Below are positions 39,964 through 48,261 of a stretch of DNA of 64,000 nt, piece after piece. Each line of letters starts with the position of its first letter. Position 1 is the stretch's first letter. The notes under the pieces were generated by a model. It was not told the DNA's origin. It did not search any database and saw nothing but the letters and a program-made list of their open reading frames with translations. Source of the DNA: Erwinia sp. E_sp_B01_1. Its GTDB lineage: Bacteria; Pseudomonadota; Gammaproteobacteria; Enterobacterales; Enterobacteriaceae. Location of the stretch: contig NZ_CP142208.1 of the NCBI RefSeq assembly GCF_036865545.1, forward strand, positions 62,001-126,000, given 5' to 3'. Position numbers and translations under genes: made by a program.

Positions 39964-42534
39964 ATGTTTAGCCAAAGGAAATCTGCACTCGTCATAGTGG
40001 TGTGCCTGGCAACGTTAACTCCAGCTGTGCTGGCAAAAGAGTACCTTTTTGAAGCAAGCCAGCTTCAGGGAGATGTCAGTAATGCAGATATCGCTTTATT
40101 TAATGAAGGAGGGCAGCTACCGGGTAATTATCATGTGGATGTTCTGGTCAATGGTGAGCAGGTTGATTCAAGAGAGATCTTTTTCCGTCAGCGCTATACA
40201 GCCAGTGGTCGGCCCGTGCTGGAACCCTGTCTGAACCGCAAACAATTAGCCCGCTACGGCGTTAAAGTTGAAGATTATCCCGCGTTGGATGACACACGTA
40301 GTGGGGAAGAAGGTTCATCGTCTGCGAAAACTGGCGTGACAATGCGTTGCGTGGATCTCTCGGTTATTCCACAAGCGTACGCTGATTTTCAGTTCAGCGC
40401 TCAGAGAGTGCTATTGAGCATTCCACAGATAGCTGTGCATGCAAAGCTCAAGGGGATTGCCCCGAACTATCTGTGGGATGACGGCATCCCGGCTTTGCTG
40501 ATGAATTACCAGTACAGCACCGTACAAACTGATTACCGTGGATATGCCAAGGGTCGGGATGAAAGTCAGTATGCGGTTCTGGAGCCAGGGATAAATCTGG
40601 GCGCATGGCGACTGCGTAATAACACCACGTGGCGCAAGAACAACGATCGGTCCGGCCGCTGGCAAAGCTCTTATACCTACGCTGAGCGAGGGCTGAATAG
40701 CTTCAAGAGCCGGCTTACGCTGGGTGAGCGCTTCACCTCTTCAGAGGTGTTCGATAACGTTCCTTTTCGTGGCGTGATGTTAGGGTCGGATGAGGCAATG
40801 GTGCCCAGCCATCTGCGGATGTTCTCCCCCGTGGTAAGGGGAATTGCCCGCACCCAGGCCAGAGTTGAGATAAAGCAAAATGGCTACACCCTCTTTAACT
40901 CTGTGGTGGCTCAGGGGCCATTTGCTCTGTCCGATTTTTCAGCTGCTGACGGGGGAGATCTTCAGGTCACAGTCTGGGAAACGGACGGTAGTCCCCAGAC
41001 ATATACCGTTCCCTATCAGACGCCGGCTATGGCCCTGCATGAGGGCTACCTGAACTACAACCTGATGGCTGGCCAGTATCGTTCGGCCGACTCATCAATT
41101 CAGGCTTCATCTGTGGCACAGGCCACAGCGATGTATGGTCTGCCCTGGGATTTAACCGTGTATGGCGGCATTCAGGGTGCGGCGCACTATCACTCTTTTT
41201 CGGCAGGGATCGGCAAGTCATTGGGAAGTTGGGGGAGTCTTTCCCTGGACAGCACGCAGGCACGAGGCGTTCGTCAGGGCAAAAAAGCTGAACAGGGCGG
41301 AACCTGGCGGCTGCGTTACAGCAAAGCGATTGAGGAGACGAATACCCACTTTATCCTCTCCAGCTATCAGTATGCCTCTTCAGGCTACAGCACGCTGTCG
41401 GAGGTGTTGGATACCTACTATAAAGGTGGCGCATCGGGTAATGAGGGCTGGTTTGAGAATAACCGGGACCGACGTAAAACCCGCAGTACGCTGACAATCA
41501 GTCAGTCTCTGAAGACGCTGGGATATCTCAATTTCAACGGCAGCCGGGAAAATTACTGGAACCGGACGGGATACAACGATTCTTTCGGTGCCAGTTATGG
41601 CGTTGGCCTGCGGGATGTGTCGTTGAGCCTGAGCTGGATGCAAAACCGCAGCAGGTACGCGTGGCAACAGAACAATGAACAGATCTTTAGCTTTATGGCC
41701 AGCATGCCCCTGGATCGCTGGATGGGGAGCGCTGTGCGGGCTAACTATCAGATGAGTTCTTCCTCGTCCGGAGGGGAAACCCAACAGGCCGGATTGAGCG
41801 GGCAGGCTTTTGATCGGCAATTGAACTGGACGGTGAACCAACAATATCGCTCTGGTATTGAAAGTGGCGACAGGAACAACAGCGCGATGCAACTGGGTTG
41901 GTATGGCGGATATGGTCAGCTTACCGGCAATTACAGTTACAGCCCTTCCATAAAGCAATTGGGAATGGGGGCTTCCGGAGGTGTGGTGATAAGTAGCGAT
42001 GGCGTCACCTTTGCCCAACCGTTGGATATGAACAACGGCATTGCATTAGTGGCGGCTCCTGGCGCTTCTGGTGTTCCGGTTGGAGGATGGCCCGGCGTAA
42101 AAACCGATTTTCGGGGCTATACCACGCTCTCTTACCTGAGCCCGTATCAGGAAAACAGTGTGAGTCTGGACCCCTCCTGGTTGCCAGCGGATGCCGAAAT
42201 CGTTCAAACCGACGTCAGGGTTGTGCCTACAAAAGGCGCGATTATACCGGCCAGATTTGTTACTCAGATTGGTGGCCGTGCATTGATAACGTTGAAAAAC
42301 CTGGAAAATCAGCCGGTACCTTTCGGTGCGCTGGCTACGCTTGAAGAGAGGCAAACAGGGATTGCTGGCGTTGTAGGGGACAGCGGTCAGGTTTATTTTT
42401 CCGGTCTGCAAGAAGAAGGAGAACTGTCAGTGAAATGGGGGCCGTCACTGAGTCAGCAATGCAGGGCGGCGTATCGCCTGCCAGAGAATAAAGAATTGAG
42501 TGGCATTTATTTACTGACTGCAGTGTGCCGCTAA
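39964..42534 (+). CDS. Outer-membrane fimbrial usher
   Basis: An 856-residue FimD/PapC-type usher if it starts at the internal ATG 39964, which has AGGA about 7 bases upstream. It has its own signal peptide, MFSQRKSALVIVVCLATLTP followed by AVLA-KEYLFEASQLQG. Family segments follow: N-terminal domain (LPGNYHVDVLVNGEQVDSRE), the barrel (YRGYAKGRDESQYAVLEPGI; SRLTLGERFTSSEVFDNVPF), the GVMLGSDEAMVP motif and C-terminal domains with two Cys. The complete frame from the chaperone start is over 1120 residues. If made as one chain, the internal signal might be cleaved to release both parts. Confidence 0.92.
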   Translation: MFSQRKSALVIVVCLATLTPAVLAKEYLFEASQLQGDVSNADIALFNEGGQLPGNYHVDVLVNGEQVDSREIFFRQRYTASGRPVLEPCLNRKQLARYGVKVEDYPALDDTRSGEEGSSSAKTGVTMRCVDLSVIPQAYADFQFSAQRVLLSIPQIAVHAKLKGIAPNYLWDDGIPALLMNYQYSTVQTDYRGYAKGRDESQYAVLEPGINLGAWRLRNNTTWRKNNDRSGRWQSSYTYAERGLNSFKSRLTLGERFTSSEVFDNVPFRGVMLGSDEAMVPSHLRMFSPVVRGIARTQARVEIKQNGYTLFNSVVAQGPFALSDFSAADGGDLQVTVWETDGSPQTYTVPYQTPAMALHEGYLNYNLMAGQYRSADSSIQASSVAQATAMYGLPWDLTVYGGIQGAAHYHSFSAGIGKSLGSWGSLSLDSTQARGVRQGKKAEQGGTWRLRYSKAIEETNTHFILSSYQYASSGYSTLSEVLDTYYKGGASGNEGWFENNRDRRKTRSTLTISQSLKTLGYLNFNGSRENYWNRTGYNDSFGASYGVGLRDVSLSLSWMQNRSRYAWQQNNEQIFSFMASMPLDRWMGSAVRANYQMSSSSSGGETQQAGLSGQAFDRQLNWTVNQQYRSGIESGDRNNSAMQLGWYGGYGQLTGNYSYSPSIKQLGMGASGGVVISSDGVTFAQPLDMNNGIALVAAPGASGVPVGGWPGVKTDFRGYTTLSYLSPYQENSVSLDPSWLPADAEIVQTDVRVVPTKGAIIPARFVTQIGGRALITLKNLENQPVPFGALATLEERQTGIAGVVGDSGQVYFSGLQEEGELSVKWGPSLSQQCRAAYRLPENKELSGIYLLTAVCR

Positions 42535-42571
42535 ATGATCACAGAGATAAACGCAGGTCATGGAGGTAATA

Positions 42572-43024
42572 ATGAATCAGTTTGTTATCAGCATGGTGAC
42601 CACCGTGATGTTAATTGGTGGGGTGATGCCGGTAATTGCACACTCCTCAGAGGCACCCCAGGTATTATTAAAAGTGAATACAGGACTCCTGGCTGGCAAC
42701 CTGAAAGATGGATCGCGGATTGGTCAGGGCACGTTTATCAGTCAGAACAATCACAAAGGGTTTCAACTCTGGAGTCAGCAGTCTGTGGGAGAAGTTTCTC
42801 AGGCTCGTTACCTGCTTACCGGGAAGCAAAATCCGACAAATTTAATTCGGGTTCGGCTGGAATCAAATCAAGGGGATGCTGGTGTTGAATTACCGGGCGT
42901 TAAAGGATTATTTTTCCCCGTGCAGGAGGAAAAGCTGACTTTCGACATCGTGGCTGATGGCAATCAATTAATCAAGGCTGACCGCTATGCCTTCAATATT
43001 GATGTGGCAGATGTCCAGCCCTGA
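42572..43024 (+). CDS. AfaD/AggB-family fimbrial tip or invasin subunit
   Basis: A 150-residue secreted protein resembling AfaD. Signal peptide MNQFVISMVTTVMLIGGVMP, then VIAHS. The match to the family includes NLKDGSRIGQGTF, HKGFQLWSQ, QEEKLTFDIVADGNQ and DRYAFNIDVADV. ATG 42572 has GGAGGT five bases upstream, preferred over ATG 42560. In Afa/Agg operons the order is chaperone, usher, AfaD-type subunit, major subunit, exactly as here. A hairpin follows it. Confidence 0.85.
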   Translation: MNQFVISMVTTVMLIGGVMPVIAHSSEAPQVLLKVNTGLLAGNLKDGSRIGQGTFISQNNHKGFQLWSQQSVGEVSQARYLLTGKQNPTNLIRVRLESNQGDAGVELPGVKGLFFPVQEEKLTFDIVADGNQLIKADRYAFNIDVADVQP

Positions 43025-43058
43025 TTTAACTTTTTTAAAAGTGGTAAAAGAAAATATT

Positions 43059-43087
43059 TTTATTTCCATACCAGGTTTGGAAATAAA
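43059..43087 (+). other. Intercistronic hairpin before the major subunit gene
   Basis: A perfect 10-bp inverted repeat TTTATTTCCA / TGGAAATAAA with a 9-nt loop and no U-run. A second imperfect one (CCCTGAAAC / GTTTCCAGGG) lies near 43151-43176. They sit between minor and major subunit genes, where mRNA processing often sets subunit ratios. Confidence 0.55.
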
Positions 43088-43199
43088 GTAAGGTAATTTC
43101 ATTAAGGAAATTACTGGTCAGGATCAATGAACATATCATTGATAATCAATTCCCTGAAACTAACGTTTCCAGGGGATACTCTAAATTTTCAGGAAGAAA

Positions 43200-43751
43200 A
43201 TGATGATGAATATGAAAAAAACTTTACTGGTGGCTCTTTTGACAGGCGCAGCGATAACAGGTGTCGCCCAGGCCGGTACCTTCATTAGCGGGGCAGCAGA
43301 AGCCTCAATTGATGTGGTTGTTGGAGAATCCAGTACCGTAACCAATACGCTGGTGTCAGAAGGCAAACATTCTGTTGAGGCATTAATTGGCAGAACGACA
43401 TTACTGGCAATGGGTACACTTGCCAGTGCTGAAGACAGTTTGTTCGCGGTGAGGATCGCCAGTGGGACTGATAGCGGTACTCTTTATGATAAAAATATTG
43501 TTTATGCTGTTCCTGGTAAAAATGATGCCAAGCATATAATGAATGTTATTATGCCTTCTGGTCGTGTAGATGCTCTGGAGCAAACATCCACCAGTGAAGT
43601 GCTGAATGGCTCTCAGTACAGGGTAACAACGGTTCCGGCTAAATCAACAATTTACAGGTTATTCGCTGTCTACAATGACAAAGACGGTGTTGCTACCGTT
43701 GCTGCCGATACCTACACCATCAAAACGGTTGCTTACCTTTATAGTGCATGA
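43200..43751 (+). CDS. Fimbrial major subunit / adhesin
   Basis: A 183-residue secreted subunit. Signal peptide within MMMNMKKTLLVALLTGAAIT, cleaved near GVAQA-GTFIS. The mature protein starts with an alternating hydrophobic strand (AEASIDVVVGESSTV), suited to donor-strand exchange, and ends in a beta strand (TYTIKTVAYLYSA). It contains no Cys pair. It is the last gene of the chaperone-usher operon, with AGGAAG upstream and a terminator after it. By position it corresponds to AggA/AfaE-type subunits, but sequence similarity is weak and the receptor is unknown. Confidence 0.8.
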   Translation: MMMNMKKTLLVALLTGAAITGVAQAGTFISGAAEASIDVVVGESSTVTNTLVSEGKHSVEALIGRTTLLAMGTLASAEDSLFAVRIASGTDSGTLYDKNIVYAVPGKNDAKHIMNVIMPSGRVDALEQTSTSEVLNGSQYRVTTVPAKSTIYRLFAVYNDKDGVATVAADTYTIKTVAYLYSA

Positions 43752-43764
43752 TTCTTTCTGATTT

Positions 43765-43801
43765 ATAAGGTGAGTGTAAGACAGCACTCGCCTTATTTTT
43801 T
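43765..43801 (+). terminator. Rho-independent terminator of the fimbrial operon
   Basis: The stem ATAAGGTGAGTG / CACTCGCCTTAT (one G-U pair, 8-nt loop) is followed by a run of T. It ends 50 bp after the major subunit stop. The remaining bases to 44041 show nothing supportable. Confidence 0.8.
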
Positions 43802-44041
43802 CAGCATACGCTGCACTTTACTTTGCTGCCAAAAATCACAAATCACATCAGATACCCTTTACCAAAGCTAACCTGATACAGACAATCGATCTGAAATGAT
43901 TTCTCAACCTGGATTTCATGATGTTGAAATAAATGAACTGTCAGAACAACCGCTGGGCACCTCTATGGATATCTTAGAGGTGCTGGATGCTTGCAAAAAT
44001 TATGCGGTTCATTGATGGATAAAGAAATTAGAAACTTGATT

Positions 44042-44476
44042 TTAAGGATTGATCATATTGATTTCATCGATTCTTTTCTTGTTCATATTGATGATGCAAC
44101 TAAGCATGCTACCCGCATAAGAATGCGTGTTTTCTGCCGCCGTGCTTGCTATTTGACAATAATCATTTCTGTAAATTTTCCATTCATTTTGGTTCTTTTT
44201 AAAAGAAGAGATCATATCCTCTTTTTGTTCCTGGGAACCCATCCACCATTTTTCATAATCAAAATTTGAAATTTGTGTAAGCTTAGAGTCAAAGGATAAG
44301 ATTAATTTTCTCTCGGTTTTTTCATTGAGGTTACTGAAGCATTCTGCATTTTCTTCGCCATATTTGCTTATACAATCCAAAACTTCACTGTTTTCAGTTA
44401 TGTTCAAATCACTTGCCAGGGAATTGCATGAAAAAAACATCCCGATGGTTGCGAGTAACGTAAAAGATAATTTCAT
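44042..44476 (-). CDS. Secreted LprI-like (DUF1311) protein
   Basis: A 144-residue protein with a signal peptide (MKLSFTLLATIGMFFSCNSL, then AS). The mature part has the Cys-rich helical pattern of the lysozyme-inhibitor LprI N-terminal family: DCISKYGEENAECFSNL, NEWKIYRNDYCQIAS and the final CIINMNKKRIDEI. Ribosome site AGGAG six bases before ATG. AT-rich. It may inhibit lysozyme or serve as an immunity-like periplasmic protein; both are inference. Confidence 0.75.
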   Translation of the reverse strand: MKLSFTLLATIGMFFSCNSLASDLNITENSEVLDCISKYGEENAECFSNLNEKTERKLILSFDSKLTQISNFDYEKWWMGSQEQKEDMISSFKKNQNEWKIYRNDYCQIASTAAENTHSYAGSMLSCIINMNKKRIDEINMINP

Positions 44477-44533
44477 TGTAAACTCCTGACTCTCATTTTG
44501 AATCTTCTGATGTCTCTTCTCTGATATATGTCA

Positions 44534-44782
44534 TCATTGAGGTACTGGATGATATCCTCGCGGGTCCCTCTGTTTGCCATAATATCTACCATTTGTACTT
44601 TGGTCACAATGGCCGTTTTCTTTGAATGTTCGCCCGGTAGCTTGCTGATAGTCGGCAGGACTTGCAGGTAAAGCAGACATAAAAAGATGCGGTTTCAGGA
44701 AGAGCGGCTTTAAAAATTTGCGCCAGGCCCCCCGGGTCCAACCCTTCTTTACAAAATTTCCGTGTCTTCCTGCTGCGAACAC
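44534..44782 (-). CDS. Hypothetical protein fragment
   Basis: A frame of 82 residues from a GTG start, open for about 36 more codons upstream without any good start. The upstream extension reads on sensibly (CQNCVNALSHNFAVEDKV), which suggests the 3' remnant of a longer gene. The C-terminus is KQRDPRGYHPVPQ. I do not recognise the family. It is followed 57 bp later on the same strand by the secreted LprI-like gene, an order reminiscent of toxin remnant plus immunity gene, but this is weak inference. Confidence 0.3.
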   Translation of the reverse strand: MFAAGRHGNFVKKGWTRGAWRKFLKPLFLKPHLFMSALPASPADYQQATGRTFKENGHCDQSTNGRYYGKQRDPRGYHPVPQ

Positions 44783-44919
44783 TTTATCTTCTACTGCAAA
44801 ATTGTGAGATAGCGCGTTTACGCAGTTCTGGCATGCAAAAAAGTCAAAACAGCGCCGGGAAATTTTGTAGAATTTACGCAGTGCGCCTCAGGGCTGACGG
44901 TGTCCCATCTGGAGAAATT

Positions 44920-45480
44920 ATGAGTAAGTCGAAGATCGTATTGTTATCCGCTGTACTGTTTGGTGCGCTGCCGGTGATGACCACCGCTTATGCAGAAGGC
45001 GAGCAAACTCAGGCTCCTGTTACTCAGGACCCTGTTACTCAGGACCCTGCTGCGCAGGCCACTGAAGCACAAGATCCAGCCGCTCAGGCTACGGATGCCC
45101 CGTCTCAGGACGGACAGGATCCTGCCGCTCAGGATCAGACTTCATCGTCTGATAATCAGGGCCTTACCACGCCAGGCCAGACGCCAGATGTGCAAACGCC
45201 TGCCGAACACAATCAGGATGCGCCAGAGAAGCCAGACCCGGCTCATCCTTATGCGGTTAAAACGTTCTTCGCTGACTTCCAGCGCTTCAACATTGGCAGC
45301 GTAATCCCGGATCGTTACCGCACGAAAAAGTATGAAATCGTGGACTGGAAAACCCGCAACCTGCCTAAACCGGCTGAAGGCACCGCATGGACCTATATGG
45401 GCGGCAACTATGTGCTGTTCACCAAAGCCGATGGCAAAATCATCCAGGCTGAATCCGGCGACATCTTCTACCACCAGTAA
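44920..45480 (+). CDS. Periplasmic RcnB-like protein with Gln/Pro/Ala repeat linker
   Basis: A 186-residue exported protein. Signal peptide MSKSKIVLLSAVLFGALPVM, then TTAYA. A low-complexity linker follows (repeats of QDPVTQDP and AAQATEAQDPAAQATDA). The C-terminal 80 residues match the RcnB family pattern: IGSVIPDRYRTKKYEIVDWK, NLPKPAEGTAWTYMGGNYVL and a final strand. RcnB in E. coli affects nickel/cobalt homeostasis; this one's role is unknown. ATG 44920 has GGAGA 7 bases upstream; the frame's earlier start at 44833 lacks a signal peptide. Confidence 0.8.
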   Translation: MSKSKIVLLSAVLFGALPVMTTAYAEGEQTQAPVTQDPVTQDPAAQATEAQDPAAQATDAPSQDGQDPAAQDQTSSSDNQGLTTPGQTPDVQTPAEHNQDAPEKPDPAHPYAVKTFFADFQRFNIGSVIPDRYRTKKYEIVDWKTRNLPKPAEGTAWTYMGGNYVLFTKADGKIIQAESGDIFYHQ

Positions 45481-45486
45481 TAAAAA

Positions 45487-45515
45487 AAACGGAAACCATA
45501 TCGTGGTTTCCGTTT
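45487..45515. terminator. Rho-independent terminator after the RcnB-like gene
   Basis: A perfect 12-bp stem AAACGGAAACCA / TGGTTTCCGTTT with a TATCG loop, flanked by an A-run before and T-rich bases after. It starts 7 bp after the stop and can work in both directions. Confidence 0.85.
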
Positions 45516-45555
45516 CTTATCGCTTTACTGTCAGCATAACTCTGTAACCATTGAC

Positions 45556-45632
45556 GCCTGATGCCTGATGCCTGATGCCTGATGCCTGATGCCTGATGCC
45601 TGATGCCTGATGCCTGATGCCTGATGCCTGAT
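45556..45632. repeat. Heptanucleotide microsatellite (GCCTGAT) x 11
   Basis: Eleven perfect copies of GCCTGAT (77 bp) followed by a broken copy. It lies between two convergent genes, after the terminator at 45487-45515 and 42 bp from the deaminase stop. No frame with a start runs through it usefully. Confidence 0.95.
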
Positions 45633-45674
45633 GCCCTGCAACGGTTTCAATTGCATCCGTTACGCCACACCTTA

Positions 45675-46148
45675 CTAAGCCGGGTTATTTAACGCTTTCC
45701 AGCGCTTATAAACCCCCAGCGCCTCTGCATCTGCCTGCTGCTTCATCGGCAGCCGTCGTTGAGGGATGGGTTTAGCAAACTCCTCATAGAAGTTCTCCAG
45801 CTCAAAGTACTGACGATCGTCGCGGTAAAAGGGCACGTACTCTTCGCGAGTGGTGATATAAATCACCTGCTTCGGGCTGCAATAGTAGAGCGATCCCAGA
45901 CACATCGGACAGGGGCTGGCGAGCACGTAAATCTCGCAGTCGGACAGATTCTCTGTACCCAGCTTTTTACAGGCTTCGCGAATAGCCAGAATCTCGGCGT
46001 GGGCCGTAGGATCGTGACTCTGCGCAGCCTGATTGGCACTTTCGGCAATGATTTCCCCGTTGCGCGTAATGACAGTGGCAAAAGGCCTGCCACCTTCTTC
46101 AACGTTTTTCATCGCCAGGGCAATCGTTCTTTTTACAAAACCCATCAT
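45675..46148 (-). CDS. Zinc nucleobase/nucleoside deaminase, guanine-deaminase-like
   Basis: A 157-residue cytidine/deoxycytidylate-deaminase-fold enzyme. The zinc site is intact: PTAHAEILAIREACKKLG (His ligand and catalytic Glu) and ASPCPMCLGSLYYC (two Cys ligands). The C-terminal portion (REEYVPFYRDDRQYFELENF) is like bacterial guanine deaminases of the small type. ATG 46148 or the adjacent 46145, which has better spacing from GAGG, could start it. It is monocistronic and ends near the heptamer repeat. Substrate is not certain. Confidence 0.85.
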   Translation of the reverse strand: MMGFVKRTIALAMKNVEEGGRPFATVITRNGEIIAESANQAAQSHDPTAHAEILAIREACKKLGTENLSDCEIYVLASPCPMCLGSLYYCSPKQVIYITTREEYVPFYRDDRQYFELENFYEEFAKPIPQRRLPMKQQADAEALGVYKRWKALNNPA

Positions 46149-46251
46149 GACCTCGTTAATCAGTTTCAGTCTGAAACAACGATAGCCTCTGGATTGCTAG
46201 CAATCAAACTAGCAATGTAAGGAGTGATGTAATTGCAGTGTTTTAAAGGCG

Positions 46252-46887
46252 TTAATGCTGCCCGCAAACAGCAGAAAGGCTCAGCTTTCCGGTGCCATAG
46301 AGATAACGGCAGGTGGAGAACAGACAGAGGCTGTAGCCCAGCAGTTCGCAGCCTTCTTCCGCCATGTTTTTTACCGTGCGGTTATAGCCATCAAGCATCA
46401 AATGCTGCCAGAGATCGTGCATCCCAAACAGCCTGGAAAAGACTAAAATGGTCAGCATCCCCGCGCACATCATTCCCCAGCCAGGATGGCGCAGATAAGA
46501 GGCCAGGCCGGAAATCACCCGGGCAGGATGACGAACCACCAAAGCCAGGCACACCACAGTGATGCTCAGAGCAATCCAGACCCAGCTGCCCTGCGGAAAA
46601 GTATCAAACACAAAATCCAGCTCACGGATTAGCATGCAACTGAAAAATCCCCCGACCAGTACAAAGACCGGACGAACGCTCGCCTGGCGATAAGCGCGGA
46701 CAAAGTAGAGCAGGGCAATCACACCCAGCATCAACTCCTGCGCCAGCTCGGTAAAGGAGGTTTCATGCACCGCATCATTCATCCAGCGAACATCAATAAA
46801 TACCAGGCCCATCATGGCACTGAGAAAAATGGCACAGCCAAGAAAAGCCAACACCCGGTTTCGGATAAAAAGTAAATCTGAATGCAC
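46252..46887 (-). CDS. Inner-membrane protein of unknown function
   Basis: A 211-residue protein with about five or six hydrophobic segments (AFLGCAIFLSAMMGLVFIDV; LMLGVIALLYFVRAY; VFVLVGGFFSCMLIRELDFV; WIALSITVVCLALVV; GMMCAGMLTILVFSRLFGM). Polar residues within helices (RELDFVFD and HDLWQHLMLDGYNRTVKN MAEEGCE region) are suggestive of a functional pocket. I do not recognise a characterised family. Monocistronic by spacing. Confidence 0.75.
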   Translation of the reverse strand: MHSDLLFIRNRVLAFLGCAIFLSAMMGLVFIDVRWMNDAVHETSFTELAQELMLGVIALLYFVRAYRQASVRPVFVLVGGFFSCMLIRELDFVFDTFPQGSWVWIALSITVVCLALVVRHPARVISGLASYLRHPGWGMMCAGMLTILVFSRLFGMHDLWQHLMLDGYNRTVKNMAEEGCELLGYSLCLFSTCRYLYGTGKLSLSAVCGQH

Positions 46888-47033
46888 AACGCCCCCCTTA
46901 TTATGATTAGGGGGGCGATTATAGGAACCGGCGGGTTAAGGTCTTACCAATTGGTGCCAGAAAACGCCTGGCAGCACGCAGGGTTCATTGAGGCTTCCCT
47001 GACAGCTTTTCACTCTGGTGCCCCACTGAGATA

Positions 47034-47642
47034 TCAGGCAGAAGGGGGGCAGTCCGCTACCGGGTATTTCTGCTGCTGACGGGTAAACCAGTCGGGCGGG
47101 ACATGATGGGGTGCCTGCGTCAGTTGCTCAATCCCTTGCTCAATAATCAGTGAGGCCTGTTGCCACAAATCCGCATGGCCGGCTGTCAGCAGACCGATTT
47201 GCACTCGTTTTTCGACCAGGTAGACGCGGGCGAAGTGCGGATCGAAATGGATAATCGACCGGGTATTATCAATGATGTCGGCAAGTTTGATGGTTTGCGC
47301 TTCCGCGCAGGCCAGTGCGGTGTGACGGAAGTGGGCAACCTTACGCGCCGCCCGGTTTTTGGCTTCGGCGGGAGAGCTGTCGGTCAGCATCTCCACCAGT
47401 CGGGCAACCTCTTCCCCAAAATAGCTGCAAATGTCATTCAGCGTGCTGGGGGTATCTTCCACCGTGTCATGCAGCCATGCGGCTGCCAGCATCGCCTCAT
47501 TATGGGTAACGCTTCTTACCAGTTCGACTACCGCCGCAGGATGAACAATATAGGGCTCATTGGTGTATTTCCGCCGCTGGCCCGCTTCGGCATGGGCTTT
47601 GGTCGCATAACGTCGTGCCTGTTCTTCCAGTGAATCCCTCAT
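47034..47642 (-). CDS. HD-domain phosphohydrolase, Mesh1/SpoT-hydrolase-like
   Basis: A 202-residue protein matching the (p)ppGpp-hydrolase HD domain of RelA/SpoT and the small alarmone hydrolase Mesh1. Motifs: RKYTNEPYIVHPAAVVELV, AAWLHDTVEDTPSTLNDI (the HD pair), FGEEVARLVEMLTDSSP and KLADIIDNTRSI. There is no synthetase or TGS domain. It may hydrolyse ppGpp or another nucleotide such as NADPH. Divergent from ohrR with a 63-bp gap. Confidence 0.85.
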   Translation of the reverse strand: MRDSLEEQARRYATKAHAEAGQRRKYTNEPYIVHPAAVVELVRSVTHNEAMLAAAWLHDTVEDTPSTLNDICSYFGEEVARLVEMLTDSSPAEAKNRAARKVAHFRHTALACAEAQTIKLADIIDNTRSIIHFDPHFARVYLVEKRVQIGLLTAGHADLWQQASLIIEQGIEQLTQAPHHVPPDWFTRQQQKYPVADCPPSA

Positions 47643-47705
47643 CGCCTTCTCCCCTGCTGATAAAATTCGCTTGCAATTATATCGTGCGCTATTTATATTC
47701 TATTC

Positions 47706-48164
47706 ATGACTACCGTAAAAGATGACAAAAAAGCCCAGGACGCGCCACTGTTGCTTGATCAACAGCTCTGCTTTTCGCTCTACTCCGCGAACCTGGCCAT
47801 GCACAAACTCTACCGTAAGTTGTTAACTCAGCTTGGGGTGACCTACCCACAGTACCTGGTTTTGCTGGTACTTTGGGAACGTGATGATGTGACTGTCTCT
47901 GAAATCGGTGAACGTCTTTATCTGGATTCGGCAACCTTAACCCCGCTGCTGAAAAGGCTTGAAGCCGCAGGCCTGCTGCAGCGTCAGCGCTCACGAAAAG
48001 ATGAGCGTCAGGTGGTGGTTACCCTGACGGAGCAGGGACGTGAACTCCGCAGCAAAGCGGTCAATATTCCAGAAACTGTTTTTTGTAGAACAGCGTGTGA
48101 TGGTGAAACGCTATCCACGTTGAAAAGTGAGCTCGAAACACTGCGTGATAACCTTAACGGGTAA
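47706..48164 (+). CDS. ohrR: Organic-hydroperoxide-sensing MarR regulator OhrR
   Basis: A 152-residue MarR-family repressor. The reactive Cys is in [20 protein letters not shown], as in OhrR, where its oxidation by organic hydroperoxides releases DNA. The winged helix includes [20 protein letters not shown] and the wing [16 protein letters not shown]. ohr follows on the same strand after 97 bp, the usual partnership. Two further Cys are in the C-terminal helix. Confidence 0.93.
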   Translation: MTTVKDDKKAQDAPLLLDQQLCFSLYSANLAMHKLYRKLLTQLGVTYPQYLVLLVLWERDDVTVSEIGERLYLDSATLTPLLKRLEAAGLLQRQRSRKDERQVVVTLTEQGRELRSKAVNIPETVFCRTACDGETLSTLKSELETLRDNLNG

Positions 48165-48261
48165 GCGCAGGCTGCCGACACCGGGAAAATAGCACCAACA
48201 TTATAATTAGATAAATAGCACGCGATTAAATCGCACAAGCAAACATAATTCAGGAGTTTAT

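Noticed and set aside
43991..44269. 92-codon plus-strand frame
   Set aside because: Lies antisense to the LprI-like gene, which has a signal peptide and a good ribosome site.
45556..45632. Heptamer array considered as a CRISPR
   Set aside because: Units are contiguous 7-mers with no spacers and no cas genes.
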